From: DASSBQ01 sp040981125
Lineage (GTDB): Bacteria; Nitrospirota; Nitrospiria; Nitrospirales; Nitrospiraceae
Assembly (NCBI GenBank): GCA_040981125.1
Contig: JANRMQ010000004.1
Coordinates: 1-64,000 of the forward strand
Direction: 5' to 3'
DNA length: 64,000 nt
The notes under the pieces were generated by a model. The model was not told the DNA's origin. It saw only the letters and a program-made list of their open reading frames with translations, and did no database searches. Shown here one piece after another: positions 27,620 through 36,354 of this stretch. How positions within the stretch are numbered: the first letter of the stretch is position 1; each line of letters opens with the position of its first letter. A program made the position numbers and the translations under genes.

Positions 27620-28413
27620 AACATTTGCGACAGCTTGAAGATCAGAGCGTCTACATCATGCGCGAGGCCTATAAACACTTCGACAATCTGGCCATGCTGT
27701 GGTCCATGGGCAAGGATTCGACTGTATTGCTCTGGCTTGCCAGGAAAGCGTTCTTCGGACATGTTCCCTTTCCTCTTCTTCATGTGGATACCAGTTATAA
27801 GATTCCGGCCATGATCGAATATCGCGACCGACTTGCTCGGGAATGGCGGCTGAACCTCGTCGTCGGTCAGAATAAAGAAGCGTTGGCCGCCGGCATGAAT
27901 CACACGATGGGGCGCGTCACCTGTTGCACGGCGCTGAAGACGAACGGGCTCAAGCAACTGATCGAAGCAAAAGGCTATACCGGCATCATTCTGGGCGTCC
28001 GCGCCGATGAAGAAGGGACCAGGGCGAAGGAGCGGTACTTCTCGCCTCGGGACAAGCACGGAGATTGGGATTTTCGCGACCAACCGCCCGAGCTCTGGGA
28101 TCAATTCAAGACGACGTTTCCGCCCGGCACCCATATCCGTATTCATCCGCTGCTCGATTGGACCGAGATCAATATTTGGGAATACATCAAGCTTGAGAAT
28201 ATCCCCTTTATGGACCTGTATCTCAATAAAGGAGACGGCACGAGGTATCGCAGCCTGGGGTGCGCGCCCTGCACGGCGCCGATCAAATCGACCGCCAGCA
28301 CGGTGGACGAAATCATCGAAGAACTCAGACATACGACCGTCGCAGAGCGGGCGGGCCGCGCGCAGGATGAAGGGCGCGGGATGGAGTTGTTGCGCAAAGA
28401 CGGCTACATGTAA
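27616..28413 (+). CDS. cysD: Sulfate adenylyltransferase subunit 2
   Basis: 265 residues. Catalytic subunit of ATP sulfurylase; forms APS from ATP and sulfate together with the CysN GTPase. PP-loop motif LWSMGKDSTVLLWLARKAF, then HVDTSYKIPAMIEYRD, ILGVRADEEGTRAKERYFSPR and the C-terminal RYRSLGCAPCTAPI. Its ATG overlaps the stop of the preceding gene (ATGA), indicating translational coupling. Confidence 0.95.
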   Translation: MKHLRQLEDQSVYIMREAYKHFDNLAMLWSMGKDSTVLLWLARKAFFGHVPFPLLHVDTSYKIPAMIEYRDRLAREWRLNLVVGQNKEALAAGMNHTMGRVTCCTALKTNGLKQLIEAKGYTGIILGVRADEEGTRAKERYFSPRDKHGDWDFRDQPPELWDQFKTTFPPGTHIRIHPLLDWTEINIWEYIKLENIPFMDLYLNKGDGTRYRSLGCAPCTAPIKSTASTVDEIIEELRHTTVAERAGRAQDEGRGMELLRKDGYM

Positions 28414-28528
28414 AATCGGACGATGAAAACGATCCCCAGCTTTGTTCTCGGTCGGTTGACTCCTGCGACGTACCGAAAAACGGACACCTCAGTCTCCATC
28501 CCATTTTGATCATCCTCTTGAGATTCCT

Positions 28529-30382
28529 ATGACCACCAAGACGCCAGCAATCTCCACGCCGAATGAAACCCTGAACATCGTCATCGTAGGCCACGTCGAT
28601 CACGGGAAATCGACGTTGCTCGGGCGCCTCTATGCCGATACCGGGTCCTTGCCCGAAGGCAAACTTGAGAAAGTCCAGGCCATCTGCCGCCAGCAGGGCA
28701 AAGAATTCGAGTACGCCTTTCTTTTCGATGCATTTCTCGAAGAGCAGGAGCAAGGCATAACCATCGATACGGCGAGAACGTTTTTTAACTGGAAGGACCG
28801 CCAGTACATCATCATCGATGCGCCGGGCCATAAGGAATTCCTCAAGAACATGATCTCCGGCGCGGCCAGAGCGGAAGCGGCCTTGCTGTTGATCGATGCC
28901 TTGGAAGGGGTGAAAGAGCAATCCAAGAAACACGGGTATCTGCTGTCGCTGCTCGGGGTGCGCCAGTTTGCCGTCGTGGTCAATAAAATGGATCTCGTGG
29001 GATACCGTGAAGATGTGTTCGCCGGCATCGAAAAGGAATATCGGGAATACCTGAGCCAGTTCAAAGTCTCGCCGCAGCACGTCATACCGGTCAGCGCCAA
29101 GCTGGGAGAGAATATCGCCTCGCATAGCAACGCCATGCTCTGGTACGACGGCCCCACCGTGCTGGACATCTTGAGCACGTTCCGTAAAGAGGCGGCTCGA
29201 TCGGAGCAGGCTCTCCGGTTCCCCGTGCAAGACGTGTATAAGTTCGACGCCCGCCGGATCCTGGCCGGACGGATCGCCGCCGGACGCCTGCGGGTGGGCG
29301 ACCGCCTGGTGTTTTGTCCCTCGAATAAATCGGCGTACATCAAATCGATCGAAGCGTTTAACGTTGAACCGCCTCCGGCGGAGGCGCACGCGGGGCAATC
29401 GGTCGGCATTACGCTGGACGAGCAACTATTCGTCGAGCGGGGTGAAATCGCCTCTCATCAGGACAACCTGCCTCTCGTCTCCACGGCGTTCCGCGCCAAT
29501 GTATTCTGGCTCGGGAAACGTCCGCTGGATCGCGGGCGCAAGTACGGTCTCCGACTCACCACCCGCGAGATCGAATGTGAAGTGGCGACGATCCATCGGA
29601 TCATCGACACAGCGGATTTGAATCAGCGCCAGGGTGGACAGTCGATCGCGAAGAATCAGGTGGCCGAGGTGACCTTGCGCGCCAAAGCTCCGGTGGCCTT
29701 CGACCTGTCGGCGTCGTTCGAATCAACCGGCCGGTTTGTTCTGGTGGATGAGTACGATATCTCCGGGGGCGGAATTGTCACCGAGTTCGTGCATGACGAA
29801 CAGGAGTTCTTGCGCGAAGAGGCCCGCCAACGGGATTTTGCCTGGCTGCGAGGTGAAGTGACGTCGGAAGATCGGGCTCGGCAGTATGGACACCAGGCGG
29901 CGATTGTCTTGTTCACCGGCGCGGCGCAAACCGGGAAGACATTTCTCGCGAGGAAAGTCGAATCATTATTGGTGGCGGACAGCCGCCATGCGTATTTGCT
30001 CGACGGAGAAAACTTGCTCCACGGCCTGGATGCCGATCTCTCGGTGTCCAATCCGTCCGACGCGGCCGAGCGAGTGCGCCGGTATGGAGAGGTCGCCAGG
30101 CTGCTGATCGACACGGGTTTGATCGTGGTGTCCACAAGCAAGACATTCGGCATCGCTCATCAACAGATGGCGCAGATGATCCGCACGCTGGTCCAACCGG
30201 CGCCCGTCATCTCCGTCCATATGAGCAAGGTCGGGGAAGAACCTCCGCAGGACACCGATCTGCACTACGCAGGGCCGCAGGATTTCGATGCAGCGGCCAG
30301 GCGGATCATCGAGGAATTGAAGCGGCGGGGCGTGTTTGCGGAATCCGGCGGCGCGCGCCCGACCGTTCAATATTCGATTTAA
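28529..30382 (+). CDS. cysN: Sulfate adenylyltransferase GTPase subunit fused to an APS-kinase-like domain
   Basis: 617 residues. Residues 1-430 are the CysN GTPase: G1 GHVDHGKST (21-29), G3 DAPGHKEF, G4 NKMDLV, then two beta-barrel domains. Residues about 455-610 are CysC-like (Walker A-like GAAQTGKT at 464-471, then LLDGENLLHGLDADL and RRYGEVARLLIDTGLIVVST). The canonical APS-kinase P-loop GLSGSGKST is altered, with the second serine-type position lost, but Gly-Lys-Thr remains. Activity of this domain is therefore uncertain. Since the operon encodes an APS-type reductase, PAPS is not needed for assimilation. A 115-base gap separates it from cysD. Confidence 0.92.
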   Translation: MTTKTPAISTPNETLNIVIVGHVDHGKSTLLGRLYADTGSLPEGKLEKVQAICRQQGKEFEYAFLFDAFLEEQEQGITIDTARTFFNWKDRQYIIIDAPGHKEFLKNMISGAARAEAALLLIDALEGVKEQSKKHGYLLSLLGVRQFAVVVNKMDLVGYREDVFAGIEKEYREYLSQFKVSPQHVIPVSAKLGENIASHSNAMLWYDGPTVLDILSTFRKEAARSEQALRFPVQDVYKFDARRILAGRIAAGRLRVGDRLVFCPSNKSAYIKSIEAFNVEPPPAEAHAGQSVGITLDEQLFVERGEIASHQDNLPLVSTAFRANVFWLGKRPLDRGRKYGLRLTTREIECEVATIHRIIDTADLNQRQGGQSIAKNQVAEVTLRAKAPVAFDLSASFESTGRFVLVDEYDISGGGIVTEFVHDEQEFLREEARQRDFAWLRGEVTSEDRARQYGHQAAIVLFTGAAQTGKTFLARKVESLLVADSRHAYLLDGENLLHGLDADLSVSNPSDAAERVRRYGEVARLLIDTGLIVVSTSKTFGIAHQQMAQMIRTLVQPAPVISVHMSKVGEEPPQDTDLHYAGPQDFDAAARRIIEELKRRGVFAESGGARPTVQYSI

Positions 30383-30506
30383 TCTGGGTCATGTGATTGA
30401 TGCAGACAGCGGCCGGGTTCGATGGCTCCCGTGGGCTTGCGTTTGACTCGATAGAAACCGCTGTGCTACCGTAATTTTTCGGACGATTCTACGGATTCCC
30501 ATAGTA

Positions 30507-31427
30507 ATGGCCGCCGAGAAAGACCTCAAATCGATCCTGAGCAAGCTGCAATATTCGGATGACGCCAAGGTCGTCCAGCAGATCACCGACCAGATGCGGC
30601 AAGTCCAGGCGCGCATGGCCGGGGTCAAGAACAAGCTGGTTGTGATGAGCGGGAAGGGCGGGGTCGGCAAGAGCATGACCACCGTCAACCTCGGCTTGAG
30701 CTTCGCCCGTCGAGGCGCGAGAGTCGGGCTCTTGGATGTGGATTTAAACGGCCCTTGTGTCCCGCGCATGTTGGGGTTGCACGGGCGCAGCTTGACCATC
30801 ACGCCGGAAGGGGCGGTGCCTCCGACCGGACCGCTTGGAATCAAAGTCGCGTCGATGGATTTTTTCCTCGACGCCACCTCTCCGGTTCGCTGGAAGGGAC
30901 CGATGGACTTGAGCCCGGTTTGGTTGGGCCTCATGGAGATGAATGTCATCCGGGAATTCCTGGCGGACGTGATCTGGGGAGAATTGGATTATCTATTGGC
31001 CGATCTGCCGCCTGGTGCAGCCGCCGATAAACCGCCGGTGATCGCCGGGTTCATTCCCGATTTGGCGGGCGCCATTGTCGTGACGACCCCGTCCGAAGTC
31101 GCGTCGGATGTGGTGCAAAAGTCCGTGACCTATGCTCGAGACATGGGAATTCGCGTGCTGGGCATCGTCGAGAATATGAGCCAGTATCGATGTCCCTCCT
31201 GCGGGGCGGAACATGAGCTTTTCGAGGGCAATACGGAAGCGATGTGTGAAGCGTTAGACTTACCGCTCCTTGGCCGCATTCCGTTCGATCGGCGGCTGGC
31301 GCGGACGTTCGATAAGGGTGAACCATTGCTCGATGCCGACTATCCCACCATCCAACGGTATCAATCCATCGTGGAGCGAGTGCAGTCTCTGTTGGATTAT
31401 AAGAAGGTGCTGGCCGAGAAATTGTAA
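30507..31427 (+). CDS. Mrp/ApbC-family P-loop ATPase, Fe-S cluster carrier
   Basis: 306 residues. Deviant Walker A MSGKGGVGKSMTTVNLGLSFARRGARVGLLDVDLNGP, switch region DYLLADLPPG, and the CPSCG pair near residue 230 that bridges a [4Fe-4S] cluster between two protomers. It has a short helical extension at the N-terminus instead of the DUF59 domain found in many Mrp proteins. It probably delivers Fe-S clusters to targets; sulfite reductase and APS reductase encoded upstream are candidate clients by context. It is followed 17 bases later by a PCP_red protein. Confidence 0.9.
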   Translation: MAAEKDLKSILSKLQYSDDAKVVQQITDQMRQVQARMAGVKNKLVVMSGKGGVGKSMTTVNLGLSFARRGARVGLLDVDLNGPCVPRMLGLHGRSLTITPEGAVPPTGPLGIKVASMDFFLDATSPVRWKGPMDLSPVWLGLMEMNVIREFLADVIWGELDYLLADLPPGAAADKPPVIAGFIPDLAGAIVVTTPSEVASDVVQKSVTYARDMGIRVLGIVENMSQYRCPSCGAEHELFEGNTEAMCEALDLPLLGRIPFDRRLARTFDKGEPLLDADYPTIQRYQSIVERVQSLLDYKKVLAEKL

Positions 31428-31444
31428 GCCCTGAAGGGGGAAGT

Positions 31445-32197
31445 ATGAAATTCGTTTGCTTGAACTGTGAAACCTACATGAGTTTTGAGAAGGTTGAGAA
31501 GCCCGGCGAAGGATCGCTCGGCGTCTTTTTCGGGTGCCCCTCGTGCGGCGCAAAATTCTCCATGGTCACCAACCCGGGAGAGACGCAAATGGTGGCCTCG
31601 CTCGGCGTGAAACTTGGCGGGCGGCCGGCGGCGGCCGAACCGTTCGAAATGACGCGTGGAACGTTGAAAGACGAAGCAATGGCCGGCAGCGGCGCCATGG
31701 CCGCCTATTTGAACGAGAGAATTCAAGGCGGACAACCGGCCGCCCCGGCCAACCCCGCGGCGGCGGCGAAAGAAGGAGAGAAGTCGTCCAGCGGATGCCC
31801 ATTCTCCGCGATGGTCGCCGAAATGGGACTGACCTCATCCGGCAAGCCGCAGAACGGCGGAGGATCGTCCGATTTATCGTGGACGCCGGATGCCAAGGAA
31901 AAGCTCGACCGATTGCCCTCCTTCGTCAAGCCGATGGTGCAGGGAAGCGTGGAAGCCTATGCGCGGAAACACGGATATAAGAGCATCACGCTGCAAGTCA
32001 TGGACGATTCCAAAAATGATTCGCCCAATGGGTTGGCGTGGACGCAGGATGCGGAGCGCAGGTTGGACAATATTCCGGACTTCATCAGGCCGATGGCCCG
32101 CCGCGAAATCGAGCGGATTGCGAAGGAGCGCGGGTTGGCGACGATCACGGCGGAGGTCATGGATGAAGCCAAGGAAAAGTTTATGAAGTTCATGTAG
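31445..32197 (+). CDS. Zinc-ribbon protein with two PCP_red domains
   Basis: 250 residues. An N-terminal zinc-ribbon-like module has C5, C8, C31 and C34, followed by a low-complexity linker with an extra cysteine (GCPF, about C118). Two tandem PCP_red repeats follow (residues about 144-190 and 197-243), each beginning LSWTPDAKEKLDRLPSFVKP or LAWTQDAERRLDNIPDFIRP. This helical module is known as the C-terminal domain of BchB of light-independent protochlorophyllide reductase, but nothing else here suggests photosynthesis. A role with the adjacent Mrp-type Fe-S carrier is inferred. Good ribosome binding site (AAGGGGG). Confidence 0.82.
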   Translation: MKFVCLNCETYMSFEKVEKPGEGSLGVFFGCPSCGAKFSMVTNPGETQMVASLGVKLGGRPAAAEPFEMTRGTLKDEAMAGSGAMAAYLNERIQGGQPAAPANPAAAAKEGEKSSSGCPFSAMVAEMGLTSSGKPQNGGGSSDLSWTPDAKEKLDRLPSFVKPMVQGSVEAYARKHGYKSITLQVMDDSKNDSPNGLAWTQDAERRLDNIPDFIRPMARREIERIAKERGLATITAEVMDEAKEKFMKFM

Positions 32198-32201
32198 ACG
32201 T

Positions 32202-33068
32202 ATGGCTAGAGCCGAAGTCGGTAGAAGGCTCATTCGGGACACCGGATGGGCCTTTCGGTTGTTGGGACTTTTGAAAAGACGGTGGCTTCACAGGCGGCGG
32301 GGACGGCTCTTGTCGACCGGTCTCCTCCATTGGTGTGCTGGCGCCCTCCTCATCCTCATCACCGGATTGCCCGTCCCTGTGCAAGGCGACGGGCTTCATG
32401 ACGCCGCGACCTCTCATCACCACCATTCAGCCGTGCCTTCTCTCTGGGAAGGTTCCGCCGAAGGAATCGCCTATTCGGAAACCAATCATCATCTCGCCGG
32501 CATCTTGGTGCTTCTGATTGGCATCAGCGAATTGCGGCATGCGCTTGGACTTTCCGTCTTCGGGTGGGTGCGCCTGCTTCTTCCTCTTTGTTTGATAACG
32601 GCCGGCATGTTCTTGCTCATCTGGAGTGATCATGAGGCTTGGCCGATCGGTTCGATGAGCCTCAGTCAGAGCTTGTGGGGCCCTGATCCGGAAATTTTGC
32701 AGCATAAGCTGTACGGAATTCTGGCCCTGGCTGTCGGTTGCATCGAGTTGCTCCGCCGATTAGGTCCGGCGCGCCATAGCATCTGGGCGATTCCGCTTCC
32801 TCTTTTTGCGATTGTCGGCGGATTGATGTTGTTTGGGCATTCCCACGGAGATCATCCCGCCGCGGATAAGATCCAGCTCCACCATACCGTCATGGGGTTG
32901 CTCGCCATCACCGCCGGTTCATCGAAACTGGTGTCGGGCTGGAAAGCGCCGGTGCAAAGCAAGCGGCGCAAGAACTCTGCCTTCATGGTTTCCAGCGGCT
33001 TTTTTGAGGTGAGCTGGGCCGTCTTGATTCTGGCTATCGGTCTGCAGCTGCTGTTTTATTCTGAATAG
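32202..33068 (+). CDS. His-rich polytopic membrane protein of unknown function
   Basis: 288 residues with about six hydrophobic helices. After the first helix comes a short extramembrane segment with a histidine run (TSHHHHS), then ETNHHLAGILVLLIGISELRH, SHGDHP and QLHHTVMGLL, so histidines recur at the ends of several helices. This pattern suggests metal or heme binding, as in copper-handling membrane proteins, but no family is recognised. It begins 4 bases after the zinc-ribbon PCP_red gene and is thus part of the mrp operon. Confidence 0.75.
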   Translation: MARAEVGRRLIRDTGWAFRLLGLLKRRWLHRRRGRLLSTGLLHWCAGALLILITGLPVPVQGDGLHDAATSHHHHSAVPSLWEGSAEGIAYSETNHHLAGILVLLIGISELRHALGLSVFGWVRLLLPLCLITAGMFLLIWSDHEAWPIGSMSLSQSLWGPDPEILQHKLYGILALAVGCIELLRRLGPARHSIWAIPLPLFAIVGGLMLFGHSHGDHPAADKIQLHHTVMGLLAITAGSSKLVSGWKAPVQSKRRKNSAFMVSSGFFEVSWAVLILAIGLQLLFYSE

Positions 33069-33226
33069 GGCTCCTTTCGTGGCCTCGAGCGTCACGGCCG
33101 GCCGCGTCGTTGACACTCTTGTCCGCACTGTGTTAGCTCTAACCGGTCGCACTTTTTCATCACGATCCAAGCGGATTCGGCGTCCTGGAGCGGCACTGCG
33201 GGCGTACCAGTCCCGAGGAGGAACAC

Positions 33227-33982
33227 ATGGGTGGGCATAGCCATTGGGCGACCATCAAGCGCCATAAATCGGCACAGGACGCCAAGCGCGGAAAAATCTT
33301 CACCAGAATCATCAGGGAATTAACGATTGCCGCTCGATCCGGCGGTGACCCGGACGGCAATCCTCGCCTACGGCTTGCCATCTCCAAGGCGAAGGAAGCC
33401 AATATGCCGGGTGATACCATGAAGAAGGCGATTCAGCGCGGAACCGGCGAACTACCCGGCGTGACCTATGAAGAGTTCAGTCTTGAGGGGTACGGGCCGG
33501 GCGGTACGGCGGTGCTCATTGAGATCACATCCGATAACCGCAACCGCACGGTGGCTGAGATTCGAAATCTGCTCACTAAGAACAGCGGCAATATGGCCGA
33601 GGCGGGCGCGGTTTCCTGGCAATTCCAGAAAAGAGGCGTGTTGGTCGTCGAGAAGGACAAGGCCGACGAGGACCGTCTGCTGGCCATCACCTTGGAGGCC
33701 GGTGCCGAAGACGTGAAGGTAACGGACAAGGCCTTTGAAATCATCACGGATCCGCACGACTTCGAAGCTGTGAAAAAGGCCTTGAGCGACGCGTCGATTG
33801 AAACCTCGCTGGCGGAGATCAATTTCATTCCGCAAAATACGATCCGCCTCGAAGAGCGGCCGGCCGAACAGATGCTCAAACTGATGGAAGTCCTCGATGA
33901 ACACGATGACGTCCAGAAGGTGCACGCAAACTTCGATATTCCGGACGAAGTAATGGAGAAAATGGCCACGGCGGCCGGGTAA
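33227..33982 (+). CDS. yebC: YebC/PmpR/TACO1 family protein
   Basis: 251 residues. The N-terminus MGGHSHWATIKRHKSAQDAKRGKIFTR is diagnostic, followed by the three-domain YebC fold (GYGPGGTAVLIEITSDNRNRT, AVSWQFQKRG). Members are described as DNA-binding regulators and, more recently, as translation factors relieving stalling at proline stretches. A good ribosome binding site (GAGGAA) precedes the ATG. It is commonly next to ruvCAB, as here with ruvA downstream. Confidence 0.95.
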   Translation: MGGHSHWATIKRHKSAQDAKRGKIFTRIIRELTIAARSGGDPDGNPRLRLAISKAKEANMPGDTMKKAIQRGTGELPGVTYEEFSLEGYGPGGTAVLIEITSDNRNRTVAEIRNLLTKNSGNMAEAGAVSWQFQKRGVLVVEKDKADEDRLLAITLEAGAEDVKVTDKAFEIITDPHDFEAVKKALSDASIETSLAEINFIPQNTIRLEERPAEQMLKLMEVLDEHDDVQKVHANFDIPDEVMEKMATAAG

Positions 33983-34033
33983 GTTCCCGGTTTCACGTGG
34001 CGGCCACAGCGCTTACTATTCCGATCGCTTGAG

Positions 34034-34642
34034 ATGATCGCCTTACTCACGGGCCGCGTGGCTGTGAAGGCGCCTACCGCCGTGACGCTTGATGTCCAGG
34101 GCGTCGGCTATGAGGTCTTCATCCCGCTCAGCACCTACTATGCGCTTCCCGCTGTCAACGACAGTATCACGCTCAGCATTCATACCCATCTTCGAGAAGA
34201 CGCGATTCAGCTGTATGGATTCTTGACGGGCGCCGAAAAAGAATCCTTTCTCTTGTTGACGGCGGTCTCCGGCATCGGCCCCAAATTGGCGCTGAGCGTG
34301 CTGTCCACGCTTCCCGTCATGGACCTCTTGACCGCCATTCAGGCCGGCGACATCGAGAAACTCGCCACGGTCCCCGGCATCGGGAAAAAATCGGCCGGCC
34401 GTATCGTGCTTGAACTCAAGGAAAAAGCCGCCCGCATTCACCCGGCGGCAGGCGCCGGGTCCCAATCGGTGTCCGGCGCGCCCGATGCGCTGCACGACGA
34501 CGCCTTGTCCGCCTTAGTCAATCTCGGATATCGGACGGCCGACGTGAAAGATGTCCTCAAGCGAATCTCAGGTGGAACACAGCCTCCGTCCCTCCTTCAA
34601 GATTTCATTCGAGATGCGCTCAAGGAATTAGCCAGGGGGTAG
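34034..34642 (+). CDS. ruvA: Holliday junction DNA helicase subunit RuvA
   Basis: 202 residues. Binds four-way junctions and loads RuvB. N-terminal OB-fold (MIALLTGRVAVKAPTAVTLDVQGVGYEVFIP), two helix-hairpin-helix motifs (LTAVSGIGPKLALSVLS and LATVPGIGKKSAGRIVLEL), and a C-terminal domain III (ALSALVNLGYRTADVKDVLKRI) that touches RuvB. ruvC is not between yebC and ruvA as it often is. Confidence 0.96.
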   Translation: MIALLTGRVAVKAPTAVTLDVQGVGYEVFIPLSTYYALPAVNDSITLSIHTHLREDAIQLYGFLTGAEKESFLLLTAVSGIGPKLALSVLSTLPVMDLLTAIQAGDIEKLATVPGIGKKSAGRIVLELKEKAARIHPAAGAGSQSVSGAPDALHDDALSALVNLGYRTADVKDVLKRISGGTQPPSLLQDFIRDALKELARG

Positions 34643-34644
34643 CG

Positions 34645-35166
34645 ATGACTTGTACGGGAGATGGATCATGCGGCAAGCGTCTGGGGCGTCTCGGCGGCGG
34701 ATCTATTGCGGGACGGCTGGGGCTGGTTGTCATAATGACCTGTATACCGCTCATGACCGCGGTGTCGGCCGCGGAGCCGGAGAACGAGCCCAAATCGATT
34801 CGTAAAATGTGCGGAAGCTGTCCCGACGGCTATGCGACGACCGCCGTGATCGGCGCGCCGGAACTGTGCAAGGAGGGAGACCCCACATTGGTGCAATGCG
34901 TGCCCTTGGGAGCGAATATGCTGGCGGTGTGCGGGGAATGCCCGGATGGATACAGGGAAATCGGTCGCTCCAACGTCGTGGCCCGATGCGGTCAACGAGA
35001 CGGCGGTCTCCTTGTCCAATGCCAACAGCAGCAGATGGAAACCACGTTACCAGACCCGACCAAAGGCGGCGTCGTCTGCCCGCCGGACTGCGGGAGTACC
35101 GGGACGGCCGGGGAAGGAGCCGGGACTCCTCCACCGAAATTCCGGCCGGCGCCGGGCTCCAAATAG
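34645..35166 (+). CDS. Cys-rich secreted protein with two CPDGY repeats, between ruvA and ruvB
   Basis: 173 residues. A basic N-terminus and a hydrophobic stretch (GLVVIMTCIPLMTAVSAAEP, about residues 26-45) look like a cleaved signal peptide. The mature part has two imperfect repeats: CGSCPDGYATT...ELCKEGDPTLVQC and CGECPDGYREI...ARCGQRDGGLLVQC, each with four cysteines that could form disulfides. A proline-rich tail follows with another CPPDC. No known family recognised. It starts 3 bases after ruvA and ends 16 bases before ruvB, so it is co-expressed with the recombination genes despite its apparent export. Confidence 0.75.
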   Translation: MTCTGDGSCGKRLGRLGGGSIAGRLGLVVIMTCIPLMTAVSAAEPENEPKSIRKMCGSCPDGYATTAVIGAPELCKEGDPTLVQCVPLGANMLAVCGECPDGYREIGRSNVVARCGQRDGGLLVQCQQQQMETTLPDPTKGGVVCPPDCGSTGTAGEGAGTPPPKFRPAPGSK

Positions 35167-35181
35167 ACGGGAGAAAATCAG

Positions 35182-36219
35182 ATGTCCGAGCGCATGGTTA
35201 CGAACCGCGTATCCGATGACGAGCGCGGAGTAGAAGCGGCGTTGCGGCCCCAGACGTTGGACGAATATGTGGGGCAGGAGCGTATGAAAGAATCCCTGCG
35301 GATCTGCATCGAAGCGGCGCGGCGGCGGGGGGAAGCGCTGGACCATGCCATTTTCTACGGACCTCCCGGACTGGGCAAGACCACGATCGCCCATATCATT
35401 GCCCGGGAAATGGGGGCCTCCATCAAATCGACATCCGGTCTCGTGTTAAGCCATGCGGGTGATTTAGCGGCCATTCTCACCAATTTGCAGGAACATGATG
35501 TGCTCTTCATCGACGAGATCCATCGCCTGCCGGCCTCGGTAGAGGAAGCGTTGTACCCGGCCATGGAAGACTATCAATTGGATCTCGTCATCGGACAAGG
35601 CCCGTCTACGCGCACGATCAAGCTGGACCTGCCACGATTTACCTTGGTAGGCGCAACCACGAGAGCCGGCGCCCTGACTTCCCCTTTGCGCGATCGATTC
35701 GGATTGGTCCATCGGCTGGAGTTCTATACGCCGGTTGAATTGGAAGCGATTGTGTTGCGGTCGGCATTGCTGCTTCAAGTGGAGATGGAGCAAGGAGGCG
35801 CGGCGGAAATCGCGCGCCGAGCCAGAGGGACGCCCCGAATCGTAAACCGGTTGATCCGGCGGACCAGAGACTATGCGCAAATCAAAGCCGCCGGCCGCGT
35901 GACCAAGCCGGTGGCCGAAGCGGCCCTTGATTGGCTGGGGATCGATTCGGCCGGTTTTGATGAAATGGATCGGAAAATCCTCATCACGATTCTCGACAAG
36001 TTCGACGGGGGCCCGGTGGGCATCGAATCATTGGCCGCCGCCGTGCAGGAAGACAAAGGCACGTTGGAAGACGTCTATGAGCCGTACCTGATTCAGGCCG
36101 CCATGCTGGAACGCACCGGCCGAGGCCGGCAAGCCACGAGGCTCGCGTATGCGCATTTCAAAAAACAGAAGGATCTGTTCTCTCAGGCAGGAGAAGCCGA
36201 GCCTCGTGCAAGTCATTGA
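35182..36219 (+). CDS. ruvB: Holliday junction DNA helicase RuvB
   Basis: 345 residues. AAA+ motor of branch migration. LRPQTLDEYVGQERMKESL, Walker A GPPGLGKTTIAHIIARE, Walker B VLFIDEIHRLPASVEE, then VGATTRAGALTSPLRDRFG with the arginine finger, and a winged-helix C-terminus. Ribosome binding site GGGAGA lies upstream of the ATG. Confidence 0.97.
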   Translation: MSERMVTNRVSDDERGVEAALRPQTLDEYVGQERMKESLRICIEAARRRGEALDHAIFYGPPGLGKTTIAHIIAREMGASIKSTSGLVLSHAGDLAAILTNLQEHDVLFIDEIHRLPASVEEALYPAMEDYQLDLVIGQGPSTRTIKLDLPRFTLVGATTRAGALTSPLRDRFGLVHRLEFYTPVELEAIVLRSALLLQVEMEQGGAAEIARRARGTPRIVNRLIRRTRDYAQIKAAGRVTKPVAEAALDWLGIDSAGFDEMDRKILITILDKFDGGPVGIESLAAAVQEDKGTLEDVYEPYLIQAAMLERTGRGRQATRLAYAHFKKQKDLFSQAGEAEPRASH

Positions 36220-36235
36220 ATCGGCTGGTCTATTG

Positions 36236-36265
36236 TTGCAAAGGTCTCGGCGCTTCCTGTAGGAT
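36236..36265 (+). promoter_or_regulatory. Possible promoter of the aromatic amino acid operon
   Basis: TTGCAA (36236-36241), 18-base spacer, TAGGAT (36260-36265), about 90 bases before pheA. An imperfect inverted repeat (GACCCCCG with CGGGAGTC, about 36308-36331) lies in the leader, but it has no T-tract. Weak prediction. Confidence 0.3.
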
Positions 36266-36354
36266 ACCCGCTTGGCCCCGCACCAGAGACGGCGACGTAC
36301 GCGAAAGACCCCCGCCTTGCTACGGGAGTCCTCCGGAAGGAAATAGATCCCATC

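Noticed and set aside
33110..33138. Promoter before yebC with TTGACA
   Set aside because: The -35 is perfect, but no acceptable -10 is found at 16-18 bases.
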